A stretch of DNA of 64,000 bases from KACC-23026 sp963829575 (GTDB taxonomy: Bacteria; Bacillota; Bacilli; Bacillales; Sporolactobacillaceae). Location of the stretch: positions 1 to 64,000 of the forward strand of contig CAWHJF010000012.1 in the NCBI GenBank assembly GCA_963829575.1, in the 5' to 3' direction. Under the pieces are notes generated by a model that saw only the letters and a program-made list of their open reading frames with translations, had not been told where the DNA came from and searched no databases. Both the position numbers and the translations under genes were made by a program. Below are positions 34,111 to 43,096 of this stretch, one piece after another; the first letter of the stretch is position 1; each line of letters starts with the position of its first letter.

Positions 34111-34663
34111 TCTTTTCCTCCTGCAAAACTTGTTTCAAGACTTTTTCAAACTGATCATCCGTAATTTGAAACATTGCGAGACGCTTGTGGAGTTGTTTCC
34201 CATTGGTATATCCAATTTTCAAGAGCTCCCCTAGCCGCTCACGTCTCGCCCTGGCAGATGGGCCCGCTACAAGTCCAAATTCAATTAAAGCTTGGAAAGG
34301 GATCCCGTCTCTAATATCCGTACGCTCTGTATACACCTCTTTTAACGCTGACCGGATGACGTCTGGACTCGCATGCTCAATCCCCAAACTTCTTGCCGCT
34401 CCGCCATAGCCTTCTTGTCGAGTTATAAAGGCATGCTTACATCCCGGAACCGCTTGACTGACTATTTTGCGAATCCGCTCACCTGGATAATCTGGATCTG
34501 TAAAAAGAATAACCCCTCTAATCCCTTGTGCATGTCGAATAATTTCAATGGTTTGTTTTGATACTGCTGAACCATTGGTTTCAATGGTATCGGCATCTAC
34601 GGCACGTTTAATCGCTTGCGTATCGCTTTTTCCTTCCACCACAATCATTTCTTTTATCTTCAT
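34103..34663 (-). CDS. rnmV: Ribonuclease M5
   Basis: Matures 5S rRNA in low-GC Gram-positives. About 186 residues with an N-terminal Toprim domain: EMIVVEGKSDTQAIKRA with the catalytic Glu near residue 9, then ILFTDPDYPGERIR near 60. The ATG at 34663 (MKIKEM) has GGGAGGA upstream. Translationally coupled to ksgA. Its substrate, 5S rRNA, is encoded 13 kb away in this window. Confidence 0.96.
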   Translation of the reverse strand: MKIKEMIVVEGKSDTQAIKRAVDADTIETNGSAVSKQTIEIIRHAQGIRGVILFTDPDYPGERIRKIVSQAVPGCKHAFITRQEGYGGAARSLGIEHASPDVIRSALKEVYTERTDIRDGIPFQALIEFGLVAGPSARARRERLGELLKIGYTNGKQLHKRLAMFQITDDQFEKVLKQVLQEEKNG

Positions 34664-34814
34664 AGATCCTCCCGGGTCCAACTCTAAAAAATAAAGTGTT
34701 TCTTAAAGTTTTCCTATTAAAATGACTAATTATAGCAAGAACTAAAGATTAATCGATGTTTTTTGCAATATATTGAAACATTTTACCATGTTCATCCGTC
34801 TAATAATATGAAAA

Positions 34815-34856
34815 CAGAAAAAGAAGTGCAGGTTTGGCCTCCCCCTCTGCACTTCT
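34815..34856 (-). terminator. Terminator after yabE
   Basis: Minus-strand perfect stem AGAAGTGCAG / CTGCACTTCT with a 15-nt loop, followed by TTTTCTG. Confidence 0.85.
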
Positions 34857-34866
34857 CCTTTAATAC

Positions 34867-36057
34867 TTATTTAATTATACGAACAGATACATGGCGTCTT
34901 CCCCATCTTCGGGCTTCACTCTTAGATGAAAAATAAATGTCAATTCGATCCCCTTTAATGGCGCGTCCAGTATCGGCAGCAACTGCATAGCCGTAACCCG
35001 ACACATACACTTTTGTACCAAGAGGAATCACGCTCGGATCTACTGCAATAATTTTCGAATCTGGGTGCGCATTTAAGTTAATGCCTGTCGTCGTATACCC
35101 TGAGCACCCTCGGCAACTGGCTGTGTACGCCGTGCTATTCATCGCCTTAACGCCCCCGGAACTCTCTAAACTTCTTGAAGAAGAATAGGAGTGATGGACC
35201 ACTTTTGTCCCGACTTCAACAATTTTATTTTTCGGTGCCTTCGAAATGCTCGTCTTAATTAAATCCCGTTTGACTTCCTTACCATTTTCATAGGTCACAA
35301 GATACGTTTTTTCACGTAATCCCTTCGAACCATTTTGAATCACGCGGCTGTTCCCTTTAGTAAGGTTGGAATCTGTTCTTTTGATGACTTTGTAATCAAC
35401 CGATTCTTTTACGACTTTCTTATTGGTCGTCACGCGAGTAACCAAGATGTGTGATCCTTCTTGAATCGTTGATGAGAGGCTCGGTTCTACCTTGTCTTGA
35501 CTTCCTAAAGTCACCTTTTGTTGACTCAGAAAATCTTTGACGGTCATTGGTAGTGTCCAAACTTTTTGGTCTTTACCAGCTACTGACAAAGACACTTGAA
35601 AGCCCCGTTTGATTTGAATGATCGTGTCTTGTTTTAATGGTGTATCGGTGGAAGGTGATAGTGCGTCATGCGCTCCAATCACAATCCCTTCTTGATTCAA
35701 AAAGTCGCCAACTGTGCGTGCTGTCGTCCATACTTTTTCTGTGTGATCACTTTTCGCCAGTTCAACTTGAATAGCAGGCAACCATTTAATCGTCATGCCG
35801 TTTTTCAATGGCTGATCAGCGCCTGGAGTCAGAACATCATGTGGTTGAACCGTTATGTTATGGTCCTTCAAAACATCGCCAACCGTCTGATCATGGGTTG
35901 AAACATTTATTTTCTTACCGTTTTCATTTAAAGTAATTGATTTCGTTGTAGCCGCATAGGCTGTATAACAAAAAGCTGTTAAAACAAATAAAGTCAGGAG
36001 TCCCATGATGGCCTTTTTCCCATGTCGGGAAAGAAGGGTTTTCATACTGGGCGTCAT
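34867..36057 (-). CDS. yabE: Secreted cell-wall-binding protein YabE (DUF348, G5, 3D domains)
   Basis: 396 residues. An N-terminal membrane or signal segment (about 17-36) is followed by three repeated DUF348 modules (about 37-205, each with VGDVLK or VGDFLN plus an LSPSTDTPL-like turn). A G5-like domain covers about 205-285, and a C-terminal 3D domain (about 310-396) ends with DTGRAIKGDRIDIYF, whose Asp residues form a lytic-transglycosylase-like site. Related proteins act as resuscitation-promoting wall hydrolases. ATG at 36057 behind AAGGGGG. Confidence 0.92.
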   Translation of the reverse strand: MTPSMKTLLSRHGKKAIMGLLTLFVLTAFCYTAYAATTKSITLNENGKKINVSTHDQTVGDVLKDHNITVQPHDVLTPGADQPLKNGMTIKWLPAIQVELAKSDHTEKVWTTARTVGDFLNQEGIVIGAHDALSPSTDTPLKQDTIIQIKRGFQVSLSVAGKDQKVWTLPMTVKDFLSQQKVTLGSQDKVEPSLSSTIQEGSHILVTRVTTNKKVVKESVDYKVIKRTDSNLTKGNSRVIQNGSKGLREKTYLVTYENGKEVKRDLIKTSISKAPKNKIVEVGTKVVHHSYSSSRSLESSGGVKAMNSTAYTASCRGCSGYTTTGINLNAHPDSKIIAVDPSVIPLGTKVYVSGYGYAVAADTGRAIKGDRIDIYFSSKSEARRWGRRHVSVRIIK

Positions 36058-36123
36058 CCAATTCCCCCTTATGCCTTACAAAAAATGTTGTATTGTATAG
36101 ATGCACCTTTGGACTCTTTATAG

Positions 36124-36888
36124 TCACAGTTTAAAAAGTCGATTGGCATTTTGCGTTGTAATGGAACTTAAACTTTCGAACGACATTCCCTTTAACTCCG
36201 CAATCTCTTCCGCCACAAGCTTGACTCGGGCCGGTTCATTGCGCTTCCCACGAAATGGATGTGGGCTTAAATAAGGACAATCCGTTTCAACGAGTAAACG
36301 ATCAAGTGGAATTTTTGCTGCGACCTCTTTAGTCTCCTTCGCATTCTTGAAGGTGACTGGCCCACCAAAAGAAATATAAAAGCCAAGGTCAAGAGCTCTT
36401 TTTGCTGCATCCCAATCGGCGCTAAAACAATGCATAATCCCGCCGACTTGATCAGCTGATTCTTTCTCTAAAATCGATAAAACATCCTCTGTTGCGTCTC
36501 GATTATGTATAATGATTGGCAAATCCACTTGTTTAGCTAATTCAATTTGTTGAATGAATACGTTTTTCTGAACCTCTGCTGGGGACTTGTCCCAGTGGTA
36601 ATCCAAGCCCATTTCTCCTAAAGCGACCACCTTAGGGTGATGCGTCAAGGACTCGATCCATTCCAGATCCTCTGCTTGCATATCAACTGCATCGACTGGA
36701 TGCCAGCCTACTGCTGCATATAAGTCTTCGTATTCTTCTACTAAGGCCATCGCTTTTGTGATCATTGGGCGATCAAAGCCCACGACAACCATTCTTGATA
36801 CACCCGCCTCTCGTGCGCGTTGGATGACTTCGCTTCGATCCTCTCCAAACTCATCAGCATTGACATGGGTATGCGTATCGAATAACAT
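36124..36888 (-). CDS. tatD: TatD-family metal-dependent deoxyribonuclease
   Basis: 254-residue TIM-barrel hydrolase with metal ligands in MLFDTHTHV at the start, GEMGLDYHWD near residue 92, IIIHNRDA near 128, and VETDCPYLSPHPFRGKRNEP near 205. Bacterial TatD proteins are 3'-5' DNases or RNases. The ATG at 36888 follows AGAGGG. Upstream lies a set of Spo0A-box-like repeats. Confidence 0.93.
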   Translation of the reverse strand: MLFDTHTHVNADEFGEDRSEVIQRAREAGVSRMVVVGFDRPMITKAMALVEEYEDLYAAVGWHPVDAVDMQAEDLEWIESLTHHPKVVALGEMGLDYHWDKSPAEVQKNVFIQQIELAKQVDLPIIIHNRDATEDVLSILEKESADQVGGIMHCFSADWDAAKRALDLGFYISFGGPVTFKNAKETKEVAAKIPLDRLLVETDCPYLSPHPFRGKRNEPARVKLVAEEIAELKGMSFESLSSITTQNANRLFKL

Positions 36889-37004
36889 TCTTATCCCTCT
36901 ATCTATCAAATTTAGGTCTTTTAGTAGTGTACCATGTAAATCTATTAAACATACAACAGTCCGTTTTCATTTCTATTACAGTTTCATTACAGAACTAAAG
37001 ACCT

Positions 37005-37030
37005 ATTGACTTTTTCGACGTCTTTTGACA
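37005..37030 (-). promoter_or_regulatory. Phased Spo0A-box-like repeats upstream of tatD
   Basis: On the minus strand TGTCAAA (37024-37030) and CGTCGAA (37014-37020) are spaced exactly 10 bp apart. A weaker AGTCAAT (37005-37011) follows at about one more helical turn. Spo0A dimers bind tandem TGTCGAA boxes with this 10-bp phasing. The rest of the 304-base gap between tatD and metG (36889-37192) shows only the metG terminator. Confidence 0.45.
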
Positions 37031-37140
37031 CATGCTGATGAAATAAGCAAAAATTCGCCAATGTTGATTTTTTTCTAGTACACGCGCCTTAATTTACTAT
37101 GGTTAAAAAAGTTTTGAATCTCTTATCCAAGGACATTTAA

Positions 37141-37182
37141 AAAAAGAAACCCGCTAGACGATTAACATCTAGCAGGTTTCTT
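37141..37182 (-). terminator. Terminator after metG
   Basis: Minus-strand stem AGAAACCTGCTAGA / TCTAGCGGGTTTCT followed by TTTTT. Confidence 0.85.
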
Positions 37183-37192
37183 CTATTAACTG

Positions 37193-39181
37193 TTATTTTA
37201 CTTTTGCGCCGTTTGGTAGAGAGGGATCGACGGTGACCACTTTTAATTCGCCTTCTCCCTCACCTGAGAGAATCATCCCTTCTGACCATTCCCCTCTTAA
37301 TTTTACAGGTTTTAAATTGGTCACAACCACAACTTTTTTACCAATTAAATCTTCTGGCTCATAGTACTTCGCAATGCCTGAGAGAACTTGACGTTTTTCC
37401 GTTCCTAAATCCAATTGGAACTTAAGCAGTTTATCTGCTTTTTTGACTCTTTCACAGTTTAGAACCTCTGCCACTCTGAGTTCAATCTTTTCAAAATCCT
37501 CAAATGTAATTTCAGGAAGGTGAGCCTCTACTTTTGTTTCTCCCTCTTCAGGCTGATCAGATGACGCCGTCTCCGCTTCATTTGAAACAGGCGTGCCACC
37601 TCTCATTTTATCTACGATGTACGCTATTTCTTCGTCAGCATCTCGTCGAGGGAAAATGGGTTCCCCTTTTTGGACGTTCCATTTCCCTTCACTCTTGCCA
37701 AAAGTAGAAAGACTCTCCCAAGATTGCGAGTTTGGATCAATAATACCAAGTTGTTCAAAAATCTTAGATGGAGTATGGGTCAAGAACGGTTGGAGCATAA
37801 TTCCAATCGCACGTAAAGATTGAACCAGATGGGCCATCACCGAACCTAATGTTTCTCGTTCGGACTCATTTTTAGCCAAGGCCCATGGTGTTGTTTCATC
37901 AATATATTTATTTGTACGAGAAACCAACTGCCAAAGGGCTGAGAGCGCAACCGAGAACTGGAGATTTTCCATCTCGATTTCAACCTTCTGAACCGTTTCT
38001 TTAACAAATTGTTCGAGCTCAGAATCAAACTTTGTCATAGAGCTTTTATATTCTGGAACCACTCCATCGAAATACTTATCGACCATTGCTACAGTCCGGT
38101 TCAACAAGTTACCAAGGTCATTTGCCAAATCATAATTTAAACGTTGCACAAACCCTTCTGGTGTAAACACGCCATCTGAACCAAAGGGCACTTCGCGAAG
38201 CAAATAATAGCGAAGGGCATCCAAACCGTACCGATCAATAATTGGCTCAGGGTCGACGACATTCCCTTTTGACTTTGACATTTTACCGTCTTTCATGAGC
38301 AGCCAACCATGAGCAAACACTTTCTTAGGCAGCGGAAGATCGAGTGCCATTAGTATAATTGGCCAATAGATGGTATGGAAACGCACAATTTCCTTCCCTA
38401 CTAAATGAACATCCGCTGGCCAGTACTTATTGAACTTACCGTCCTCATCGGTCCCATAACCAAGCGCTGTAATGTAGTTGCTAAGCGCATCAATCCAAAC
38501 ATAAATGACATGTTTCGGATTACCTGGGACCTTAACCCCCCACTCAAACGCAGTACGGGAAACCGCCAAGTCTTCAAGACCCGGTTTAATAAAGTTATTA
38601 ATCATTTCATTTTTGCGAGATTCTGGTTGAATGAAGGTTGGGTTTTCTTCATAGTACTTTAACAAACGCTCTGAATAATGACTCATTTTGAAGAAATAGG
38701 ATTCTTCTTTAACCTTCTCAACATCACGGCCACAATCCGGACATTTTCCATCTACAAGTTGGGTTTCAGTATAGAAAGATTCGCATGGCGTACAATACCA
38801 ACCTTCATATTCCCCTAAATAAATATCCCCTTGATCCAATAACTTCTTAAATATTCTTTCAACGACTTTCTTATGACGCGGCTCCGTAGTTCGAATAAAA
38901 TCGTCGTAGCCAATTTCAAGTTTATCCCATAGGGAACGGATCCCAGACACAATTTCATCGACATATTGAATCGGTGTCGTTCCTTCCTCCTGGGCTTTCA
39001 TTTCAATTTTCTGCCCATGTTCATCCGTACCCGTTAGGTACATGACATCATAACCACGTAGGCGCTTATACCGGGTCATTGCATCCCCTGCAACCGTTGT
39101 ATAAGCATGCCCTATATGTAACCGTCCACTCGGATAATAAATCGGTGTCGTGAGATAAAATGTTTTATTTTCTTGCGCCAT
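37193..39181 (-). CDS. metG: Methionyl-tRNA synthetase
   Basis: Class I synthetase (metS in B. subtilis), 662 residues. The catalytic site has PSGRLHIGHAYTT near 13-25 and KMSKS near 303. The zinc cysteines CTPC and CPDC are near 127-150. An anticodon-binding helical domain is followed by a C-terminal EMAP-type tRNA-binding domain (about 555-662). ATG at 39181 with AAGGAGG upstream. The leader can fold ATCTGCC with GGCAGAT but shows no T-box sequence. Confidence 0.97.
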   Translation of the reverse strand: MAQENKTFYLTTPIYYPSGRLHIGHAYTTVAGDAMTRYKRLRGYDVMYLTGTDEHGQKIEMKAQEEGTTPIQYVDEIVSGIRSLWDKLEIGYDDFIRTTEPRHKKVVERIFKKLLDQGDIYLGEYEGWYCTPCESFYTETQLVDGKCPDCGRDVEKVKEESYFFKMSHYSERLLKYYEENPTFIQPESRKNEMINNFIKPGLEDLAVSRTAFEWGVKVPGNPKHVIYVWIDALSNYITALGYGTDEDGKFNKYWPADVHLVGKEIVRFHTIYWPIILMALDLPLPKKVFAHGWLLMKDGKMSKSKGNVVDPEPIIDRYGLDALRYYLLREVPFGSDGVFTPEGFVQRLNYDLANDLGNLLNRTVAMVDKYFDGVVPEYKSSMTKFDSELEQFVKETVQKVEIEMENLQFSVALSALWQLVSRTNKYIDETTPWALAKNESERETLGSVMAHLVQSLRAIGIMLQPFLTHTPSKIFEQLGIIDPNSQSWESLSTFGKSEGKWNVQKGEPIFPRRDADEEIAYIVDKMRGGTPVSNEAETASSDQPEEGETKVEAHLPEITFEDFEKIELRVAEVLNCERVKKADKLLKFQLDLGTEKRQVLSGIAKYYEPEDLIGKKVVVVTNLKPVKLRGEWSEGMILSGEGEGELKVVTVDPSLPNGAKVK

Positions 39182-39253
39182 GTCATTGTCCTCCTTAATA
39201 ATCTCATCTGCCTTAGCAAGGCCAACAGGCGGCAGATCCATTCACGTAAAACT

Positions 39254-39283
39254 ATTATAAAGAATAAAGTAGGAAATTATCAA
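39254..39283 (-). promoter_or_regulatory. Sigma-A promoter of metG
   Basis: TTGATA (39278-39283), 18-bp spacer, TATAAT (39254-39259), about 70 bp before the start codon. Confidence 0.65.
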
Positions 39284-39465
39284 ATTCTGGTCTATGGTTT
39301 AAAGCCTCTTTTCAAAGACTTTATACCGATAAAACAGGAGTCATTCTATAAAGTTTCATTTTTTACAATTCAAAGAATGTACGTCTTTAGAACTAGATGG
39401 ATTACATCCAAACAACTATTTTTCCCTATTTTGAGGAAAATATCCTTTTTTTTGCATAAATTTAA

Positions 39466-39494
39466 TTGACGTTGTTGGAAATCACTGGTACGAT
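39466..39494 (+). promoter_or_regulatory. Sigma-A promoter of abrB
   Basis: TTGACG (39466-39471), 17-bp spacer, TACGAT (39489-39494), 56 bp before the abrB start. The surrounding 39284-39465 is A+T rich with no other feature seen. Confidence 0.65.
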
Positions 39495-39512
39495 TTAAAC
39501 AGATATAAAAAA

Positions 39513-39519
39513 TGTCGAA
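39513..39519 (+). promoter_or_regulatory. Spo0A box in the abrB leader
   Basis: An exact TGTCGAA, 18 bp downstream of the abrB -10, with a weak second half-site TGTAATC one helical turn further on. In B. subtilis Spo0A~P represses abrB from boxes placed downstream of its start point, so this fits well. Confidence 0.65.
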
Positions 39520-39555
39520 ATTTGTAATCTATTATTTATTGGGAGGAGAATGTAC

Positions 39556-39837
39556 ATGAAATCAACTGGTATTGTAAGAAAGGTTGATGAACTCGGTCGT
39601 GTGGTCATTCCGATTGAACTTCGTCGCACACTCGGTATTAATGAAAAAGACTCACTTGAAATTTATGTGGACGACGATCGTATTGTCCTAAAGAAATACA
39701 AACCTAGCATGACGTGCCAAATCACTGGGGAAGTATCGGATCACAATATCAGCCTTGCCAACGGAAAGTTGGTCTTGAGTAAAGAAGGCGCTGAACTCGT
39801 CTTAAATGAAATTAAAACATTTTTAGAAAACGAATAA
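39556..39837 (+). CDS. abrB: Transition-state regulator AbrB
   Basis: About 93 residues, almost identical to B. subtilis AbrB: KSTGIVRKVDELGRVVIPIE forms the swapped-hairpin DNA-binding domain, and the C-terminal half tetramerises. It represses stationary-phase genes during growth. The ATG at 39556 is preferred because GGGAGG lies 9 nt before it; an ATG two codons earlier is only 3 nt from that site. This is the only plus-strand gene in the first 60 kb. Confidence 0.96.
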   Translation: MKSTGIVRKVDELGRVVIPIELRRTLGINEKDSLEIYVDDDRIVLKKYKPSMTCQITGEVSDHNISLANGKLVLSKEGAELVLNEIKTFLENE

Positions 39838-39844
39838 AATCAGC

Positions 39845-39879
39845 GAGACCTTTTCTTTATGGAAAAGGTCTCTTTTTTT
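39845..39879 (+). terminator. Terminator after abrB
   Basis: Stem GAGACCTTTTC / GAAAAGGTCTC followed by seven T on the plus strand. It overlaps the end of the convergent rsmI. Confidence 0.9.
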
Positions 39880-40759
39880 AATCTAAATCGTCCCCACTGT
39901 GATAGGTGTTATAAACCTCTCTTTTCGGAAGGCCACGGTCTTGGGCTACTTTTTTGATGGCTTCTTTCTTATCTAACCCTTCTTCTATGTAAAACTCAAT
40001 GTGTTGAACGAGTGTCCAGTTTTCCCACGGTGGCTTCACATTTTCCTCTATTTCAAATCCCTGATTACCTTCTACAACCACACAACACTCGCCTTTTACT
40101 TCATTTGAAAGAATCCAATCCAAAACTTCAGAATAAGAGCCTCTGACAAAAGTTTCATATTTCTTAGTTAGCTCACGCGCGAGTGTCACCTTGCGTGCAC
40201 TAAATGCTTCGCCCATGGATTGCACCATCTCTTTTAAGCGGTGTGGGGCTTCATAGAAAACGAGTGTAAAAGGGAGTTTACTTAACTGATCGAGCTCCCG
40301 CTTTCGTTCTTTTTTCTGTCGCGGCAAAAAACCATAAAATAAGAAATGGTCCGTAGAAAGACCTGACGCGATGAGAGCGGTCGTTGCTGCGACGGCACCT
40401 GGCAATGGAATGACCGCCAATCCTTCCTCAATACATCGACACACGAGATCCTGACCTGGATCGGAAATTCCAGGTGTTCCAGCATCCGTGACAAGCGCCA
40501 CCTGAAAGCCCTCTTTCATTTTTTCAATAAGCTTTTCCCCACTCACCCGTTTATTATGTTCATGATAACTCACTAAAGGGGTTTGGATATCAAAATGGTT
40601 AAAGAGCTTACGGGTTTGACGCGTGTCCTCTGCGGCCACTTGATCCACTTCTTTTAATAATCTTAGTGCTCTTAATGTGATGTCTTCCAAATTCCCAATC
40701 GGAGTTGGAATCAGAATTAATTGACCTTGGCTACTCGAACCAAAACTTCTCTGTTCCAT
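39878..40759 (-). CDS. rsmI: 16S rRNA 2'-O-ribose C1402 methyltransferase
   Basis: 293 residues of the tetrapyrrole-methylase fold: LILIPTPIGNLEDITLRALR near the start, AEDTRQTRKL, VTDAGTPGISDPGQ and FYEAPHRL. It methylates the decoding-centre cytidine 1402. The ATG at 40759 has GGAGGG upstream; earlier in-frame codons lie inside yazA. Converges with abrB. Confidence 0.95.
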   Translation of the reverse strand: MEQRSFGSSSQGQLILIPTPIGNLEDITLRALRLLKEVDQVAAEDTRQTRKLFNHFDIQTPLVSYHEHNKRVSGEKLIEKMKEGFQVALVTDAGTPGISDPGQDLVCRCIEEGLAVIPLPGAVAATTALIASGLSTDHFLFYGFLPRQKKERKRELDQLSKLPFTLVFYEAPHRLKEMVQSMGEAFSARKVTLARELTKKYETFVRGSYSEVLDWILSNEVKGECCVVVEGNQGFEIEENVKPPWENWTLVQHIEFYIEEGLDKKEAIKKVAQDRGLPKREVYNTYHSGDDLD

Positions 40760-41015
40760 TATTCTCCCTCCTTTCTTCAACCCATTTTTGCTTTTTAGCT
40801 CGGGACCACTTTTTAATTGCCGCCTCTCGCCTCAAAGCCTTTTCTTTTGTCTCAAACGTCTCCTGCAAAAGCACCTTAAAAGGTCCTCTTCCCCTGGTAT
40901 ATTTTGCCCCTTTTCCTGTTTCATGCGCTTTTAACCGTTTGGGGAAATCGTTGGTATACCCGGTATATAATGTACCGTCTCTACATTCCAAAATATAGAC
41001 CATATGCTGTATCAT
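40731..41015 (-). CDS. yazA: GIY-YIG domain protein YazA
   Basis: 94-residue stand-alone GIY-YIG nuclease domain. VYILECRDGTLYTGYTND supplies the two tyrosines and is followed by the catalytic arginine region RLKAHETGKGAKYTRGRGP and a late glutamate (ALRREAAIKKW). Homologous to YazA/UPF0213. A nuclease role is inferred. ATGA overlap with yabB, and overlap of 29 nt with rsmI. Confidence 0.92.
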   Translation of the reverse strand: MIQHMVYILECRDGTLYTGYTNDFPKRLKAHETGKGAKYTRGRGPFKVLLQETFETKEKALRREAAIKKWSRAKKQKWVEERRENNGTEKFWFE

Positions 41016-41746
41016 CTCAGGAAATCCACCAGCTCCTCAGTATACTTCCCATCTTCTCCGTAAACCAAAAGCGGCGGAAGTACTTTTAAACCTGGCTTTC
41101 CGTCTTTAATGCCTTCAATTAGAATCATATTGGCCTCCCTACCTTTTTTGGGATAGACATAGCAGAGGCGTTTCGGCTCCAAACGGTGGGATCGCATGGA
41201 AAGCAATAACTCAACCAACCGTTCCGGGCGATGTACAAAGGCAGCCTTACCCTTTTGTTTTAAAAGCTGACTACTCGAGCGTACAACTTCATCTAAAGTA
41301 ATCTCCAACTCATGACGGGCCAAAGCCAAATGCCGGTTAGGATTAATACGCTCTGTCTGGTCTTGAGAGAAGTAGGGGGGGTTACAGGTCACCACATCAA
41401 ATTGGCTTGACCCTAGGACTGCCGATATCTCTTTGGCATCGCCCAGTACACAGCTCATTTGGTCCTCCAACTTGTTAAGTTGAACACTGCGCACCGCCAT
41501 ATCATGCAATCGAGGTTGAAGCTCAACCTCTGTTATATGCCCACGAGTACGTTCACTCAACATAAGTGCCACGGCCCCATTTCCTGAACAAAGATCGACT
41601 ATTTGTCCACCTTGAATGGGGACATAAGCAAAATGAGCCAAAAGTACAGCATCCAATGAAAAACTAAACACTTCAGGGCTTTGAATGATTTGAAGATCTG
41701 ACTGAAACAGGGTATCGACCCGTTCATTTTCATAGTGAATCGTCAC
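41012..41746 (-). CDS. yabB: tRNA1(Val) N6-adenosine methyltransferase-like protein YabB
   Basis: 244-residue TrmN6-type methyltransferase with SAM motif IVDLCSGNGAVAL near residue 48 and the N6-adenine motif CNPPYF near 118. It likely methylates A37 of a tRNA-Val; the substrate is inferred from E. coli YfiC. Confidence 0.9.
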   Translation of the reverse strand: MTIHYENERVDTLFQSDLQIIQSPEVFSFSLDAVLLAHFAYVPIQGGQIVDLCSGNGAVALMLSERTRGHITEVELQPRLHDMAVRSVQLNKLEDQMSCVLGDAKEISAVLGSSQFDVVTCNPPYFSQDQTERINPNRHLALARHELEITLDEVVRSSSQLLKQKGKAAFVHRPERLVELLLSMRSHRLEPKRLCYVYPKKGREANMILIEGIKDGKPGLKVLPPLLVYGEDGKYTEELVDFLR

Positions 41747-41793
41747 TCGCGTTTCGCTCCTTATTTCAAAACTTAAAAGAGATTGCCTAACAT

Positions 41794-41827
41794 GAGAAAA
41801 AGCCCTCCGCCAAATGTCGGAAGGCTT
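41794..41827 (-). terminator. Terminator after yabA
   Basis: Minus-strand stem AAGCCTTCCG / CGGAGGGCTT followed by TTTTCTC, starting at the yabA stop. Confidence 0.75.
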
Positions 41828-42221
41828 ATTTTTTGGTTAAAAAAGAAAGGCAGAACAAGCAATCCCCTTCTGTTCTTAAACTTCCATAATGGATATTGCA
41901 GATGTGAAACCCTTCTTGGTAGAGCCTGGCCAGATTGTCATAGCCTTCTCCCACATCCAAAGCAGATGGAACGGTCACCTCTGTTTCGTCTACTTTGTCT
42001 TGATCTTTAGGACTTGTCCGCTTCTGTGGAGCAGCCTCAATGGATTTTTCAGAATCCATTCGTTGTCTTAAATGGCGATTCTCAATCACCAACTGTTGAT
42101 TTTCTTCGAGAACGGAAGCAAGTTCCGCTTTCAAATCACCCAGTTCACGATAAAGGTCACCAATCTGTTCTTCAAGGCGACTCACTTGAGAAAAGATATC
42201 TTTTTTATCCACCTGAACCAC
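41826..42221 (-). CDS. yabA: Replication initiation control protein YabA
   Basis: 131 residues: an N-terminal coiled coil (about 1-60, leucine heptads) and a C-terminal zinc-binding domain with CNIH and CLFC near 108-125. YabA bridges DnaA and the DnaN clamp to prevent over-initiation. Its neighbours ricT and holB are conserved. Confidence 0.95.
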   Translation of the reverse strand: MVQVDKKDIFSQVSRLEEQIGDLYRELGDLKAELASVLEENQQLVIENRHLRQRMDSEKSIEAAPQKRTSPKDQDKVDETEVTVPSALDVGEGYDNLARLYQEGFHICNIHYGSLRTEGDCLFCLSFLTKK

Positions 42222-42264
42222 CTCTTATAAAGCCGGGTTCAAAAAGTTGATTTTTTGAACCCTT

Positions 42265-43092
42265 CTATTTAGTGGATTGAGACGCAATGGCACCTTCTTC
42301 TATTAGCTCATCCAAAGTGTACTCTATGACACGTTCTTGCTCAGGCAATTCAATTTGAACAAGTCGTTCAAGAATGTTCAAACCGATTACGCGTCCTTTT
42401 CCATATTGAACTGTAATAGATTCGCCTACGTCCGGAAGCTCTTTTTTTGCTGACTCATAGTTATCGTTCTCGTATTTCAAGCAGCACATTAACCGGCCAC
42501 AAACACCCGATATTTTAGCGGGGTTGAGCGATAGATTTTGATCCTTTGCCATTTTAATAGAGACGGGTTCAAAATCACCCAAAAACGTGGAACAACACAA
42601 CATTCTTCCACAAGGCCCAATGCCGCCGAGCATTTTCGCTTCGTCTCGTACACCAATTTGCCTTAGTTCAATTCGGGTTCGAAAGATCGCGGCCAAATCT
42701 TTAACTAGGTTTCGAAAATCAACTCGGCCATCAGCTGTGAAATAAAAGATGATTTTATTCCGATCAAACGTATACTCAACGTCCACAAGCTTCATATCCA
42801 AGGCGTGTTCCGTAATTTTTTCCGTGCATATGGATAGCGCCTCTTTAGCTTCCGTGCGATTGGTTTCCACTTGAACTCGATCTTCCGCCGTGGCAAGTCT
42901 GAGCACTTTCTTGAGAGGAAGCACCACATCGGAATCCTCGACCGTTTTACTCCCAATCACGGCCCTTCCATATTCTACACCACGTGTCGTTTCTACAATA
43001 ACAGATTGATCGGTTTCGATCTCCAGATCGCCCGGATCAAAGTAATATATTTTACCCGCTTTTTTGAAGCGGACACCTACAACTTCATACAT
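42265..43092 (-). CDS. ricT: RicT (YaaT), PSP1-domain protein of the RicAFT complex
   Basis: 275 residues with the PSP1 C-terminal domain. The cysteine cluster around CGRMLCC (near 170) and CGRLMCC (near 198) binds [4Fe-4S] in the RicAFT complex. That complex aids RNase Y mRNA processing and speeds Spo0A phosphorylation in B. subtilis. Starts 5 nt after the holB stop. Confidence 0.95.
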   Translation of the reverse strand: MYEVVGVRFKKAGKIYYFDPGDLEIETDQSVIVETTRGVEYGRAVIGSKTVEDSDVVLPLKKVLRLATAEDRVQVETNRTEAKEALSICTEKITEHALDMKLVDVEYTFDRNKIIFYFTADGRVDFRNLVKDLAAIFRTRIELRQIGVRDEAKMLGGIGPCGRMLCCSTFLGDFEPVSIKMAKDQNLSLNPAKISGVCGRLMCCLKYENDNYESAKKELPDVGESITVQYGKGRVIGLNILERLVQIELPEQERVIEYTLDELIEEGAIASQSTK

Positions 43093-43096
43093 GGGG

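Noticed and set aside
39182..39284. T-box leader before metG
   Set aside because: A leader hairpin exists, but neither the T-box sequence TGGnACCGCG nor a terminator/antiterminator pair is visible.
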